Of a stretch of 64,000 nt of DNA, positions 45,743-57,240 are shown piece after piece. Position 1 is the first letter of the stretch, and every line of letters begins with the position of its first letter. The position numbers and the translations under genes were made by a program. Below the pieces are notes generated by a model that worked only from the letters and a program-made list of their open reading frames with translations, had not been told where the DNA came from and did no database searches. This DNA is from Syncephalis fuscata. Its lineage: Eukaryota; Zoopagomycota; Zoopagomycetes; Zoopagales; Piptocephalidaceae. The DNA is taken from NCBI GenBank assembly GCA_025786725.1, contig JAHLTZ010000020.1, positions 62,001 to 126,000 of the forward strand, read 5' to 3'.

Positions 45743-48700
45743 ATGCAACTTTCTATTGCCGCTGTCTGCACCTTCATCGTGGCCCTTGTAGCCAGTACAG
45801 CCATGGTAGATGCTATGCCAACTCCAGCCCATATTGGTAGGTTGTAATTACAATAAATATGTCAATTGATATACTCATAAACACTATGAATGATCAATAA
45901 CGATATTAGCCGGTAAGTTGTGATTAAGGACCAATGATACTGTACTCACCGTATGTCATAATGTGCATTGTAAACATGATAAACATTACTGTGTTAATTA
46001 AATTAAATTAGATCCACCAAAGCAAAGTAAGTTTAGCATAAAATAGAAAACTAAAGTCTAAGTCGAAAATGCCGATATACTGAACTTACAACAATAGCTG
46101 GTAAGTGACATTATATGTTAGTTAGCAATGCACTAAACAAACATTGTATATTGTGCGTTTAAAAACGTGTTAATAGAGGGTAAGTGACATTTTATAGCAA
46201 TCAGCTATGCACTAGAAATGTATCATGCATCGTGTGTTTAATCATTTTTCTTAATAGATGGTAAGTGGCATTAAATAGCAACCATACACTAAACATATGC
46301 CATATACTTAATAACCATGTTAATAGAAAGTAAGTAGAATTGCATTTTTTTTATTTTGAAGAGCTTGTGAGCCCCTTGCACATAATTAAAGAATTTGCGC
46401 TGTTTTCCACTATTTCTGGACTTTTCCAAAGTATTGGGTGGACTGCCACGTTATTGCGCAAAATTCGATCCATATAGCTTTTATGCGGGGGCATCTTCTT
46501 TTTGAATGGTGCTTTACGCAGCGCTATTCTCTTAAAGTTGGTTTCAATTGGTTTTTTCTCGGCTATTGTGGCCAAAGTCTTGTTTCAGGCCTACTTGTTT
46601 AAACTGATTGCTGGTATAGCATATTAACCAGCTATGCACTAACCATATGCCATAAACCGTATGTTTACTAATTATGTTAATAGATCGTAAGTGTTATTGT
46701 ATGTTAATCGGCTATGCACTAAACATATATTGTGTACTATATGATTAATAATTACGTTAACAGAGTGTAAGTGACATTGTGTAGCGATCGAATATTTACT
46801 AAACATACATCATATACCATGTGCTTAATGATTTGTGTTAATAGATGGTAAGTGGCATTCCGCATTAATTAAATATGCACTAAACATCTAACATACGCTG
46901 TGTACCTAATAACTTGTTAATAGAATGTAATTGACATTTGTATTAAATAACTATTCACTAAACATATCCCATACATTGCTTGTTTAATACCTTGTGTTAA
47001 TAGCGCGTAAGTAGCATTGTATATCAATTAACTATTTACTAAATATATACCTTGTATTGTTTATTTAATAATTTGTATTGATAGTTTGTAAGTAGTATTG
47101 CATATTAATCAGCTATGCGCTAAGCATATATATACTCTGCATGCTTAATAATCTGTGTTAATAGGGAGTAAGTGACATTTTGTGTTAATAGTGTGTAAGT
47201 GATATTTTGTGTTAGTCAGCTATGCACTAAATATATGACATGCACTGTATGTTTAATAATTTATGTTAATAGGGAGTAGATGACATTGTATATTAATCAA
47301 ATCTTCACTAAACACATTTCCCGCAACTTTTATTTTAAAACTTGTGTTAACAGTTGGTAAGTGGAATTTCATATCAATTAACTATGCACTAAGCCCATAT
47401 TACATAATATCCAATTACCAAATTATGTTAATAGTCTGTAAGTAACACTAATTATTAGCCAATTATTAACTAATTATGTATCATGTACTCTGTGCTTAAT
47501 AAGTTTTGGCGTTACTTAGTAAGTGAGATTACATATCAATCAGCCATGCGTTAAACATATAGCATAAATTGCGTGCATAATACTTGTGTTATTAGTTTGT
47601 AAGTATTATTACGTGTTAATTGGATATGCACTAAACATATACCATGCACTGTATGTTTAATAACATGTGTTATTAGTGCGTAAGTGATATTTCGTATTAG
47701 TCAGTTATGTATTGAATATATAACGTGCACTGTGTGTTTGATAATTTGCGTTAATAGAGGGTAAGTAACATCGCATATCAATTAACTATGCATTAAATAT
47801 TTCCATACATCACATGTTTAATAATATGTATTAATAGCTGGTAAGTGAGATTATATATCAATCAGTTATATACTAAATACATACCATGCACTATGTGTTT
47901 AATAACACGTTAATAGGAAGTAAGTAATACCGCATACTAATCAGCTATGCACTAACTATATACCATGTACTATTTGTTTAATGATTTGCAATAATAGATC
48001 GTAAGTGGCATTTTATATCAATCAGCTATTTGCTAAACATATACCATATACCATATTTTAATAACACGTTAATAGAAAGTAAGTGATACCACATACTAAT
48101 CAGCTATGCACTAAATGTATGCCATGAAATGTATGTTTAATGATTTGTGTTAATAGACCGTAAGTGGTATTGTGTATCAATTAGCTATGCACTAAACATA
48201 TGTTGCGTACTGTGTGCTCAACAACTTGTGTTAATAGGTCGTAAGTAGTATTGTGCTCTAACTAACTATGCACTAAATATATATCATACGCTGTGTGTTT
48301 AATAACCTTTGTTAATAGAATGTAAGTAGCCTTTTCTATCAATCAACTGTACGCTAAATATATGCCATACACTGTGTGTTCAATAATTTGTATTAATAGC
48401 CGGTAAGTAGCATCTTATATCAATCATTTATGTACTAAATATATAATATGCATTATTTGTTTAACAACTTGCATTAATAGAATGTAAGTGACGTTACTAT
48501 TAGCCAAATATTTACTAAACATATATTATGTACTGTATGCCTACTAACATGCCTTAATAGCTAGTAAGTGGCGTTGTATACTAATCAACTATACACTAAT
48601 ATATACATTGCGTTGCTAATTTAATAACATGTATTAATAGCTCGTAAGTTACATTGCATATTAATTAGCTATACATTAAATATATACGTGTGCTTTGTGT

Positions 48701-50553
48701 TTAATAACCTTTGTTAATAGAATGTAAGTAGCCTTTTCTATCAATCAACTGTACGCTAAATATATCCATACACTGTGTGTTCAATAATTTGTATTAATAG
48801 CCGGTAAGTAGCATCTTATATCAATCATTATGTACTAAACATATAATATGCACTATTTGTTTAACAACTTGCGTTAATAGAATGTAAGTGACGTTACTAT
48901 TAGCCAAATATTTACTAAACATATATTATGTACTGTATGCCTACTAACATGCCTTAATAGCTAGTAAGTGGCGTTGTATACTAATCAACTATACACTAAT
49001 ATATACATTGCGTTGCTAATTTAATAACATGTATTAATAGCTCGTAAGTTACATTGCATATTAATTAGCTATACATTAAATATATACCGTGTGCTTTGTG
49101 TTTAATAACTTTGTTAATAGAATGTAAGTAGTTTTTTATCAATCAACTGTACGCTAAATATATGCCATATACTGTGTGTTTAATAATTTGCAGTATTAAA
49201 TAGTAAGTAACATTGCATATCAACTAGCTATGCGTTAAACATTTCCATACATCGCCTGTTTAATAATTTGTAATAATAGGAGGCAAGTAATGTTATATTT
49301 TAATTGGCTATGTATTAAGCATATCTCATGCATTATTTGTTTGACAATTTGTAAAAATAGGTCGTAAGTGACATTGTCTATTAAAGGACTATTCACTAAC
49401 TATATAACATGCACTATTTGGTTAATAATTTGCGGTAATAGGTGGTAAGTAGTATTTTATATCGATCAGTTCTATGTTAAACATATACCATATACCATAT
49501 TTTAATAACACGTTAATAGGACGTAAGTGATACCGCATACTAATCACTATGCACTAAATGTATGCATGAACTGTATGTTTAATGATTTGTGTTAATAGGC
49601 CGTAAGTGTTATTGTGTATCAATCAGCTATGCACTAAACATATGTTGCGTACTGTGTGCTCAACAACTTGTGTTAATAGGTCGTAAGTAGTACTGTGTTC
49701 TAACCAACTATGCACTAAATATATATCATACGCTGTGTGTTTAATAACTTGTGATAATAGGTCGTAAGTAGTACTGTGTTCTAACTAACTATGCATTAAA
49801 TATACATCATACGCTGTGCGTTTAATAATTTGTGATAATAGGAGGTAAGTGACATTGTATATTAATCAACTCTATGTTAAGCATATATTATATACTGTAA
49901 ATTTAATAACTTGTGATAATAGGAGGTAAGTAGCATCTTATAACAATCATTTATATACTAAATATATAATATGCACTATTTGTTTAATAACTTGCATTAA
50001 TAGAATGTAAGTGACGTTGTCTACTGGCCAAATATTTACTAAACATACACCATGAATCGTGTTTAACCTGTAATAATAGATCGTAAGTGGCATTGTATAT
50101 TATTAGCTATGTACTAAATATATGCCATGCACTATGTACTTAATAACTCGAATTAATAGATGGTAAGTAGAATTGTACACTATCCAGTTATGCACTAAAA
50201 TATGCCATGCACTTTATGTTTAATAATCCATGTTAATAGCAAGTGAGTAATATTATATGCTAATTAGTTGTGCATTAAACCACATCATGTGCTATGCGTG
50301 TTTTATAATCTGTATTTATAGTTTGTAAGTAATATTGTGTATTGCTACTTTATAAACTAATTATATGACATGTATTGTATATTTATAAGCATAAATTAAT
50401 TGGCACCTTCAAGGCATTGGCGCTGGCTGTATAACTGGGCTATCATTTCTATACACTTTAAGTATAAATTTGGTAAAAAGATCATTTGACAACTACCGTT
50501 TAGTCCATGCATTTACCAAGTTTCAGCCAGTGTCCGGTCTATCCAATTTCTAA
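45743..50553 (+). CDS. Secreted protein encoded by a 54-exon gene with 50 three-nucleotide microexons
   Basis: Exon 1 (45743-45836) encodes MQLSIAAVCTFIVALVASTA plus MVDAMPTPAHI, a clear signal peptide, and ends one base into a codon. Fifty-two tiny exons follow: fifty of 3 nt, one of 15 nt (46012-46026) and one of 9 nt (49194-49202). Each is bounded by AG and GT (one GC). The last exon is 50414-50553. Every intron is phase 1, so each array codon takes its first base from one exon and its other two from the next. The total is 408 nt, or 135 residues and a stop. No stop codon arises across more than 50 junctions; in phase 0 the 9-nt exon, and in phase 2 joins such as atg-aaa, would create stops. 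The peptide includes PPKQTEDENQYESL, a duplicated QSEST, and NRGRGRRRRGEY. The final exon reads CIGAGCITGLSFLYTLSINL and ends GLSNF. No family is recognised. Direct splicing of exon 1 to the last exon would also be in frame. Confidence 0.8.
46345..46600. mobile_element. Non-repeat insertion inside one array intron
   Basis: The intron 46330-46683 is 354 nt instead of about 77, because about 260 bp unlike the repeat interrupts it. The minus strand of the insert is open for 74 codons (basic, with KKPIETNFKRIALRKAPFKK), but I recognise no family. It may be a fragment of a mobile element or captured DNA. The flanking splice sites remain intact, so the insertion need not change the mRNA. Confidence 0.45.
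47438..47595 (+). other. Defective unit (no acceptor) giving a double-length intron
   Basis: At 47516-47518 the triplet tta precedes GTAAGT, but the usual TTAATAG is replaced by a sequence ending GTTAC, with no AG. This unit should be skipped, leaving a 158-nt intron. Loss of one 3-nt exon does not shift frame. Confidence 0.7.
48302..49103 (+). repeat. Recent duplication of a five-unit block within the array
   Basis: Positions 48302-48703 and 48704-49103 are nearly identical copies of about 400 bp, each carrying the triplets aat, ccg, aat, cta, ctc. In the predicted protein this doubles the pentapeptide QSEST. A diverged start of a third copy follows at 49121. Confidence 0.93.
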
Positions 50554-50746
50554 TCAACAGTGTTATTATATTACCAACAAGTTTGATTTATTTGGGGCTA
50601 TTTAGCTATGCAAGCTTGTAGTAATAAACACATTGGTTTTATTTTAATTATATGTAATCAATTAATTATTTAATAAAATAGACAAGTTTATTTACCAACT
50701 ATTATTATTATTATTATTACCATTAGTAAAGCTTCATTTTATTAGT
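50554..50746. other. Short convergent 3' spacer
   Basis: It contains AATAAA-like motifs and an (ATT)n run at 50700-50720. No gene is seen. Confidence 0.5.
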
Positions 50747-52185
50747 TTACTCGTATTCTTGATCTAGTAAATCACGCTCAGCAATACGATTGGCACGACG
50801 TTCATGGGCTGTTGACGCAAAGTATCGCTCCTCATCCGTTTCCGGACGTAGATCGGGCACTTTAAGTCCTTCACCAAGATGATCGACCGCAACAAACGTC
50901 ATATACGCTTCATTCGACATGCGACGCACCGTTCTGTCACACGTATTATGACTCTCAACCGTCATATAAATCTCAAGACTGCTACGGAATGTTTGACTAA
51001 CTACCGAGCGTAGTGTAATAATATCGCCCACCAACACTGAATTAACAAACTGTAGCCGATCAATCGACGCCAGCAATAAATGGCGTCGACAATGACGATG
51101 GGCCGTAATACTGGCACAGAAATGCATCCAATGCATAATGTTACCACCAAAACAGATATTCAATGGATTAACATGCTGGGTAAATACCCATTCAAAAGTA
51201 CGCGTATAACAGTCACCAGGTGATAGACTGGCCGGTGTACCGTTAGCCACCATATAAGCAGGTGGCTGTGAAAGTCTATTGTCATAGGGTATTAAACTAC
51301 GTAGTGGATAGCCATGTTGTTGCTGGGTTATACGTTGCTGTTCACGTCGCTGTTCACGTCGACTATCGGCAAGTTCCCAACGACGTATTTCAGCACGTGT
51401 TGTTGGCGTTAATTGAGGCACCACCATGGGTTTTCCATCTTTCATGGCTACAAAGGTCGTCGTTGCTAATTAAAATAGTATAAATAGTATAAATAGTATT
51501 AGCGGTATGAACAAAATTATAGCTAATCATTTACCATAACTGCATAATCGCCTTTTACCCGTAAATACATCTTCTGCTTCTATTTGAATACCCAACTACG
51601 TCACCAATTAGTTAAAGATACTAATTTCCATTTCTCAATACTTACTTCAAACGAAGTGTTCCAACTACGATTGACCACGGCTGTCAATATAGCAACATCG
51701 CTAATCCTTATTGGACTTACAAAATGCACTGCATCGACTGAGGCGGTCACACAAGGCACACCAGAGAATTGATTAGCACTTGTACCGGCGCAGGCATCCA
51801 TCCATGCAAGAATAACACCGCCATACGCAAATCCTCGATCATCAACATCATTTTGCGATATTTTCTGGGTTTTAATCGATCTATTTATCAATAATTATTA
51901 TACGTACCATTAGCTATAGTACTATCCACCAATTTATACTATTCATTTACTTTGTAGCCTCAGGACCGAGTACTATTAGCCAATTTAATAATACGAATAG
52001 AATAGAATAGAATTGGTTATATGACTATTAAATATCTATTACTTACCTAGTCGCTCTGTCGTTGAGTGGGCACGTATTTGTTGGTTTATAGCAATAATAG
52101 GATTTGACATACCACGTACTAGTCCCACAGATACTAGTGACTGACAGTATGTCTTTCTGGCCGAGAATAAACCAAACCGAAACAT
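50747..52185 (-). CDS. Double-hotdog acyl-CoA thioesterase (ACOT7-like), probably mitochondrial
   Basis: This enzyme hydrolyses acyl-CoA to free fatty acid and CoA. The start at 52185 gives a basic N-terminus (MFRFGLFSARKTYCQSLVSV) suited to mitochondrial import. Short exons follow (VLGPEATK, then SIKTQKISQNDVDDRGFAYG). Hotdog 1 has GGVILAWMDACAGTSANQFS, TASVDAVHFVSPIRISDVAI and RSWNTSFEVGIQIEAEDVFT. A charged linker (VPQLTPTTRAEIRRWELADS) resembles that of the ACOT7 family. Hotdog 2 follows with NICFGGNIMHWMHFCASITA, SIDRLQFVNSVLVGDIITLR and SNEAYMTFVAVDHLGEGLKV. In hotdog 2 the usual Asp/Glu in the helix is replaced by Trp-Met-His-Phe, so only one half may be catalytic, as is common in double-hotdog enzymes. 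The C-terminus is charged. Confidence 0.82.
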
Positions 52186-53041
52186 GTCAACTGGAATGTA
52201 ACCAATTACTTATGTAAAAAGAAGAGTAGCAATTGTGGTACAAAGAATACAACGTTCAATCACATTCATATAATAAACACACACACACTTATATCATAAA
52301 ATGTGTCCCATTCCTTTTACTTTCATTATACAAAAATTCAACATGTATATTACCCCTTTTCATTTAATTAGTATACCATTATTGATACAGAATACATTTA
52401 TAATCAATAAACATTAACAATAGATTAATAGTTAGGGTGTAGTTTTAATGATTCAGTTTCTATCAACGCATAGGATAATATCGCATGGTAGTAAATTGCC
52501 AAGTTGAATGATAAAAGCAAACATGCAAGTTATCAAGCCATAAACTATTAAATAGCTATAATGGTCATAAAGGCAGTGGAGTGGTAAGTAGAGAGTAGAG
52601 AGAGATAGAGAAAGAGAGTAGAGAGTAGATTAAATGTATAGAGTAAATCAATCAATTAATCAATCAATATAAGCGGCAAGGTTGAAATGGTAGCAAAATA
52701 AATGAAATATAACGCAATAATAATAATACGAAACAAAACTAGCAAGGGAGTAAAAGGAATAGAGAATGTAGTGGTCATAGTAGTAGTAGTAGTAGTAGTA
52801 ATCGATTCAACTATCCAACTAACTATAAATGATAATTAATAAACGGAAATGAAATAAGAGTATAGATTTAAAGAAATAGATTAAATTTTATAATAATAAT
52901 AATAATTAATTTCATATAGAACATTATTATTATTATTATTATTAAGTGTGTTAATCTAAACAAAAATACATAAAATAACAGACAAGCAATGTTACGCGCG
53001 TTTGCTTCATTGAAAACAAGTACCTAATGGATTCTTTTTTG
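52186..53041. other. Simple-repeat-rich spacer
   Basis: It contains (GTA)n at about 52779-52800, AATC repeats near 52645-52665, GAGA-rich sequence near 52590-52625 and (ATT)n near 52922-52944. No gene is recognised. Confidence 0.6.
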
Positions 53042-56000
53042 CTATGAACGAGTTACAGGCAACCAGGAACGTAACAGATTAGTAAGACCCGGTAGATTAA
53101 TCGGTTTAATAAGTACATCATCCATACCACAACGGGTCACTTGAGAACGACCTTCACCTGTCGATAATTGTCGATCAGCTGTTAAGGCTACAATGGTCGT
53201 TCTTGGTGGTGGTGATGATACTGTTGTTGTTGATTCATGATTTAATACTTCATTCATATTAGTGTTAATATGACAACGATGACCATTTAAATGATTCATT
53301 GAACTGCATTTGCAAGTTGAGTAGGATTGTTGTTGATAATGATGAAGTATACTAGGACTAGAAGTAGATACGGTTGTACTTGATGTAGCCGTTGTTGTTG
53401 TTGTTGTTGTGGTCGGTGAAGATGAAAGGGCCGCTGAGACTGAATCGTGCATAAAAGACGATTCTTTCTCTCTCATAACACGGGCTGCCGTGTATCCATC
53501 CATACGAGGCATACGTACATCCATGAGTACTAGATGGTAATAGCCTGGTTGGAATTTGGCACATGCTTCTTCACCATTAGCAGCTGAATCAATGGTTTGT
53601 ACGCCTAGTAACTCGAGTTGTCGAGTTAATAATGATCTATAATAAACAAATATATTAATATATGTATAATATATGGTAAAGCGTTACTTACCGATTAATA
53701 CTGTTATCATCAACAACAAGAACACGTCCATAGTAGCGGATAGACCATTGGGAAACTATAGGAGATGTATATTTTGGCAGTTGATGTGTCGATAACTGAG
53801 CACTAGATTGCCAATCCGCCGGTTTAGAATGTACTACATTGGAGGAATCCTCTTGCTGTTGCTGTTGTTGTTCAAAGAAATTTGAATGATGCATTTGATT
53901 TGACTTGCCCTTTCTATCACGCTTATTAGTGGTTGTTAACGAATAACGACCTTTTGCTGTCTTAATAGTCGCTGTACTGGTGCTACCATCACTATAATCG
54001 CTATTACTGCCACTATGACCGGCACCGTGTTCATCATCACCAGGTGGTGTAGGCGGTGGCTCTACTAGATCTGCCATCCATGCCACTACATCCTTAAACG
54101 AGTCAGATGATGAGCGATGATCATTATCAGGTGTATCGACAAGTATTTGCTGTTGTAATCTTGTACGTAATTCGTCAAAATGTGGCTGTTCCAATGTTTT
54201 ACGTAATGTAAATTCATTGGCAATATCCTCTTCATTGGTAGTAATGGTATCGGCCAGTGTATCAGTCATTGAGTCACCGGCACTATTGTCGTTGTTTGGA
54301 CTATTATCGTGTGTTTCACCAGAAATGGCCGTTTTTGTATTAATGGATAATGACGATGTATTGATTAGAGGCATCGATTCTAGAACGGCCATTCGATCAG
54401 CAATGCCACCATCATCACAAACACCACCTGCTGAACTAGAAATGGTATTAGCGCCATTGTTTGAGTTGGCATTGGCTTGGCGGTTCTCAAATCGGCTACG
54501 TAGTCGATCAACAGGAAGTTGAAGTCGACTGGGTGATAGTGTACGTTTAGGGATATTTCTAAAAAATCCCTCGGCGTGTCGACGTGCATACGATGATGAA
54601 CGACGAACTAGGAGTAGAAGTTCGCGTTCAGTTACTGGTTTGCGACAGACGCTTACGTCATAGGCCGCTGCCAATTGTGGTGGTACTACAACACGGCTAG
54701 CTTGGCCGAATGAATATAGTAATACAACTGTATCACGTTCTTCAAACGGTACTTCAGCCTGGTCATTTGGTCGGGATGTAGAAGTGGTTAATCGTTGTAG
54801 TAAAGCACGTTGAACGGCATCAAGTAGATCGTCAGTATCAAGTTCTGTATCGATAGAATGAACTGAAAGACCGCATGCTGCATTAGAAGAGGTCGGCGTA
54901 CACGTGCCGCAGCAATGTTGTCGTTCATGGCGCATACCCGGACTACCACCAAGATCAATAAGGAAGATGGATCGTTTAGAGCGGCGATCTGTTCGGCCAC
55001 GTCGTTCGTTAATAATAACCGTGCCAGTAGTAGTAATCTCGTCTATGTCATCGGCGGTGGTTTCATTTTCTATTGATTCGCCAAATGTAATTATTGGTGA
55101 TAATGACGGTATAGTAACCTGTAGTTGTCCTAGATTATTACGCGTTTCTTGTAATGCCACACAACTGTCAGCGTGCCATGATTTGGTACATAATGTTTCA
55201 AGATATTGAAGGAAATGCTTTCCCCTTGAAAACACATAGAATGAACATTGTTGTATACTTGCGTCAATACAGGTATAAGTACGTGTACCGCCTGGTGTTA
55301 AACAGTCTTGCAAGAAAGCAGGAAGGAATCCCAATGGACCCGGTGCAGATGTTGCTGTATGAAAGCTTGATATAGAGTCAGGATGTTGTTGATTAGGTGA
55401 CAATAACTGTGGATTACGCTGTTCCAATGGAAGTCGAAAGCCAAACGTTGATCCAACAGCGGCTTTTGATCGAAAACTAACACTGCCGCCCATTAATTCG
55501 GTAAGTTGTTTAACCTATAGTAATATTAACTAAATTAATATGTATAATTATATATTAGACATCAATATTTACCAAAAATAGGCCCAATCCAGTGCCGGTA
55601 GGCGTGGGTCCTTCACCATTAAAGCCGCATTGACTAAACTCGGCAAATAGTTTGTTTTGTAAGCTTTCAGGAATACCAACACCTATAGTAACAATAGGGT
55701 AAATATTCGTTATTAATATATAAATGACGCTATTAATGGTTTATATCGTTAAACTTGCCTGAATCATCTACTTCACATAGCATGCGTGTCAGTCCGTTTT
55801 CAGTATATCCTTCTTCACGAATGGTGACACGAATATAGCCTTGTTCTGTATATTTGATGGCATTTGAAATAAGATTTGAAAGTATTTGACGAATTCGACC
55901 TGCGTCACCATGGAATAAAGTAGGCACATTGCGTGGATATTCAAGAATCATTTCAAGCCCTTTCTTTGCACTTAGACCACTCATAATATGGCAGGTGTCA

Positions 56001-57205
56001 ACGGCCAATGAGTGCAGATCAAAATCTTCATATACAAGTGACATTTTGCCTGCACCTAATTTGCCAACATCTAGAATGTCATTAAGAATGCACATCAAAT
56101 GACGAGAAGCAGTATGAACCAAACGAAGACTATTTGCACGCGAAGCTTCAAAGCTAATATGTGGTGCAGTAGTACTTGCTCGATCTACATCATCTAAAAT
56201 AGCTTGATGAATAAACTGTGGCTGTTGTTGCAATGGCTGTTGCTGTGGCTGTGGTTGTTGCAATGGCTGCTGTGGCTGTGGCTGTGGTTGTTGTTGACTA
56301 GATACAGTGCGTCGTGGCCAACTTGCAGGTGGCTTTGCTTCTTCTTGTTGAATACGCGATAATGAATGCATTGCATCGTTGCTGGTGGGTGGTGCATGCG
56401 TATGCATACCCAGTGCATCTAAATGCTCTGAATTCTGTCGAAATTTCTCAGCTATTTGTGCTTCATGTAGTGAGCCTGACTCAATACCGATGCCAATACC
56501 GCTAAGGTCGGAATCTGCTTCCGTCAGTAATAGTTCTGTCCAGCCTAGAACAGCAGAAAGTGGTGTACGCAATTCGTGGGCTACTTGCGATACTAAACGA
56601 GACTTTTCACGAGCTGTATCCCTTGCTTGTCGATAGGCCCGCAATAATCGACGATAACAACGCCGGTGAGTGAATAGAACAATGGCCGATAAGGCCCAAG
56701 CAAGAAATAGTGTCCATAGGGACCGATACAGCAATACGTCGCTAAGTTTGTAAAATACAAGATCGCTCGATATCAAAGGAAATGTTGATGAAATAACATG
56801 CGGTCGAAGAGGATTTGGACAGCCATTCATTCTACCATTAGACATTAGTAGCATGGTGGCACCATATTGGGCATTCATGGTCTTTAAATCGACAAATTCA
56901 ACACTGTGACTTATATCCGACTGTGTACGTTGATAAAACCAAATAACTTCAACGGCCAATGCACCCGTTATAGTTAGACTTGCCAGTGGTCCAATAAGGG
57001 TCATTGTCATAGGTGCAACTAGCATGGATATCATGCCAAATCCAATGGGATCACGTTGCACTTCAAGCATCCATATAGTCAAAGTAAAAATAAACACAAC
57101 CGGTATAATTTCATTGGATGTTGGCATAATACGAAATGGATACCATTTTGTCCAATTAAAAAGATAATACACCCATTGATAATAGTTTATATGGGATAGT
57201 GGAGT

Positions 57206-57240
<35 letters not shown>

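Larger units (their letters stand above)
45837..50413 (+). repeat. Tandem ~78-81 bp array; each unit = intron + 3-nt exon
   Basis: Unit consensus starts GTAAGTGACATT, has a central GCTATGCACTAAACATAT, then TGTTTAATAACTTG and TTAATAG, then a variable triplet. Triplets and first positions: ccg 45910; ctg 46098; agg 46177; atg 46258; aaa 46327; atc 46684; agt 46764; atg 46845; aat 46924; cgc 47004; ttt 47085; gga 47165; tgt 47192; gga 47273; ttg 47354; tct 47435; ttt 47596; tgc 47677; agg 47758; ctg 47838; gaa 47917; atc 47998; aaa 48076; acc 48157; gtc 48238; aat 48319; ccg 48400; aat 48481; cta 48561; ctc 48641; aat 48721; ccg 48801; aat 48881; cta 48961; ctc 49041; aat 49121; gag 49280; gtc 49361; gtg 49442; gac 49520; gcc 49599; gtc 49680; gtc 49761; gag 49842; gag 49923; aat 50004; atc 50080; atg 50160; caa 50240; ttt 50322. 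Most introns are 73-79 nt. Confidence 0.93.

Noticed and set aside
45837-50413. Regular spacing suggested a CRISPR array or a plain satellite
   Set aside because: The constant part is about 77 bp and drifts, while the variable part is only 3 nt. The splice-site pattern and the stop-free concatenated frame explain it better.
54217-55375. Plus-strand open stretches opposite the histidine kinase linker
   Set aside because: They are shadows of the verified minus-strand coding exon.
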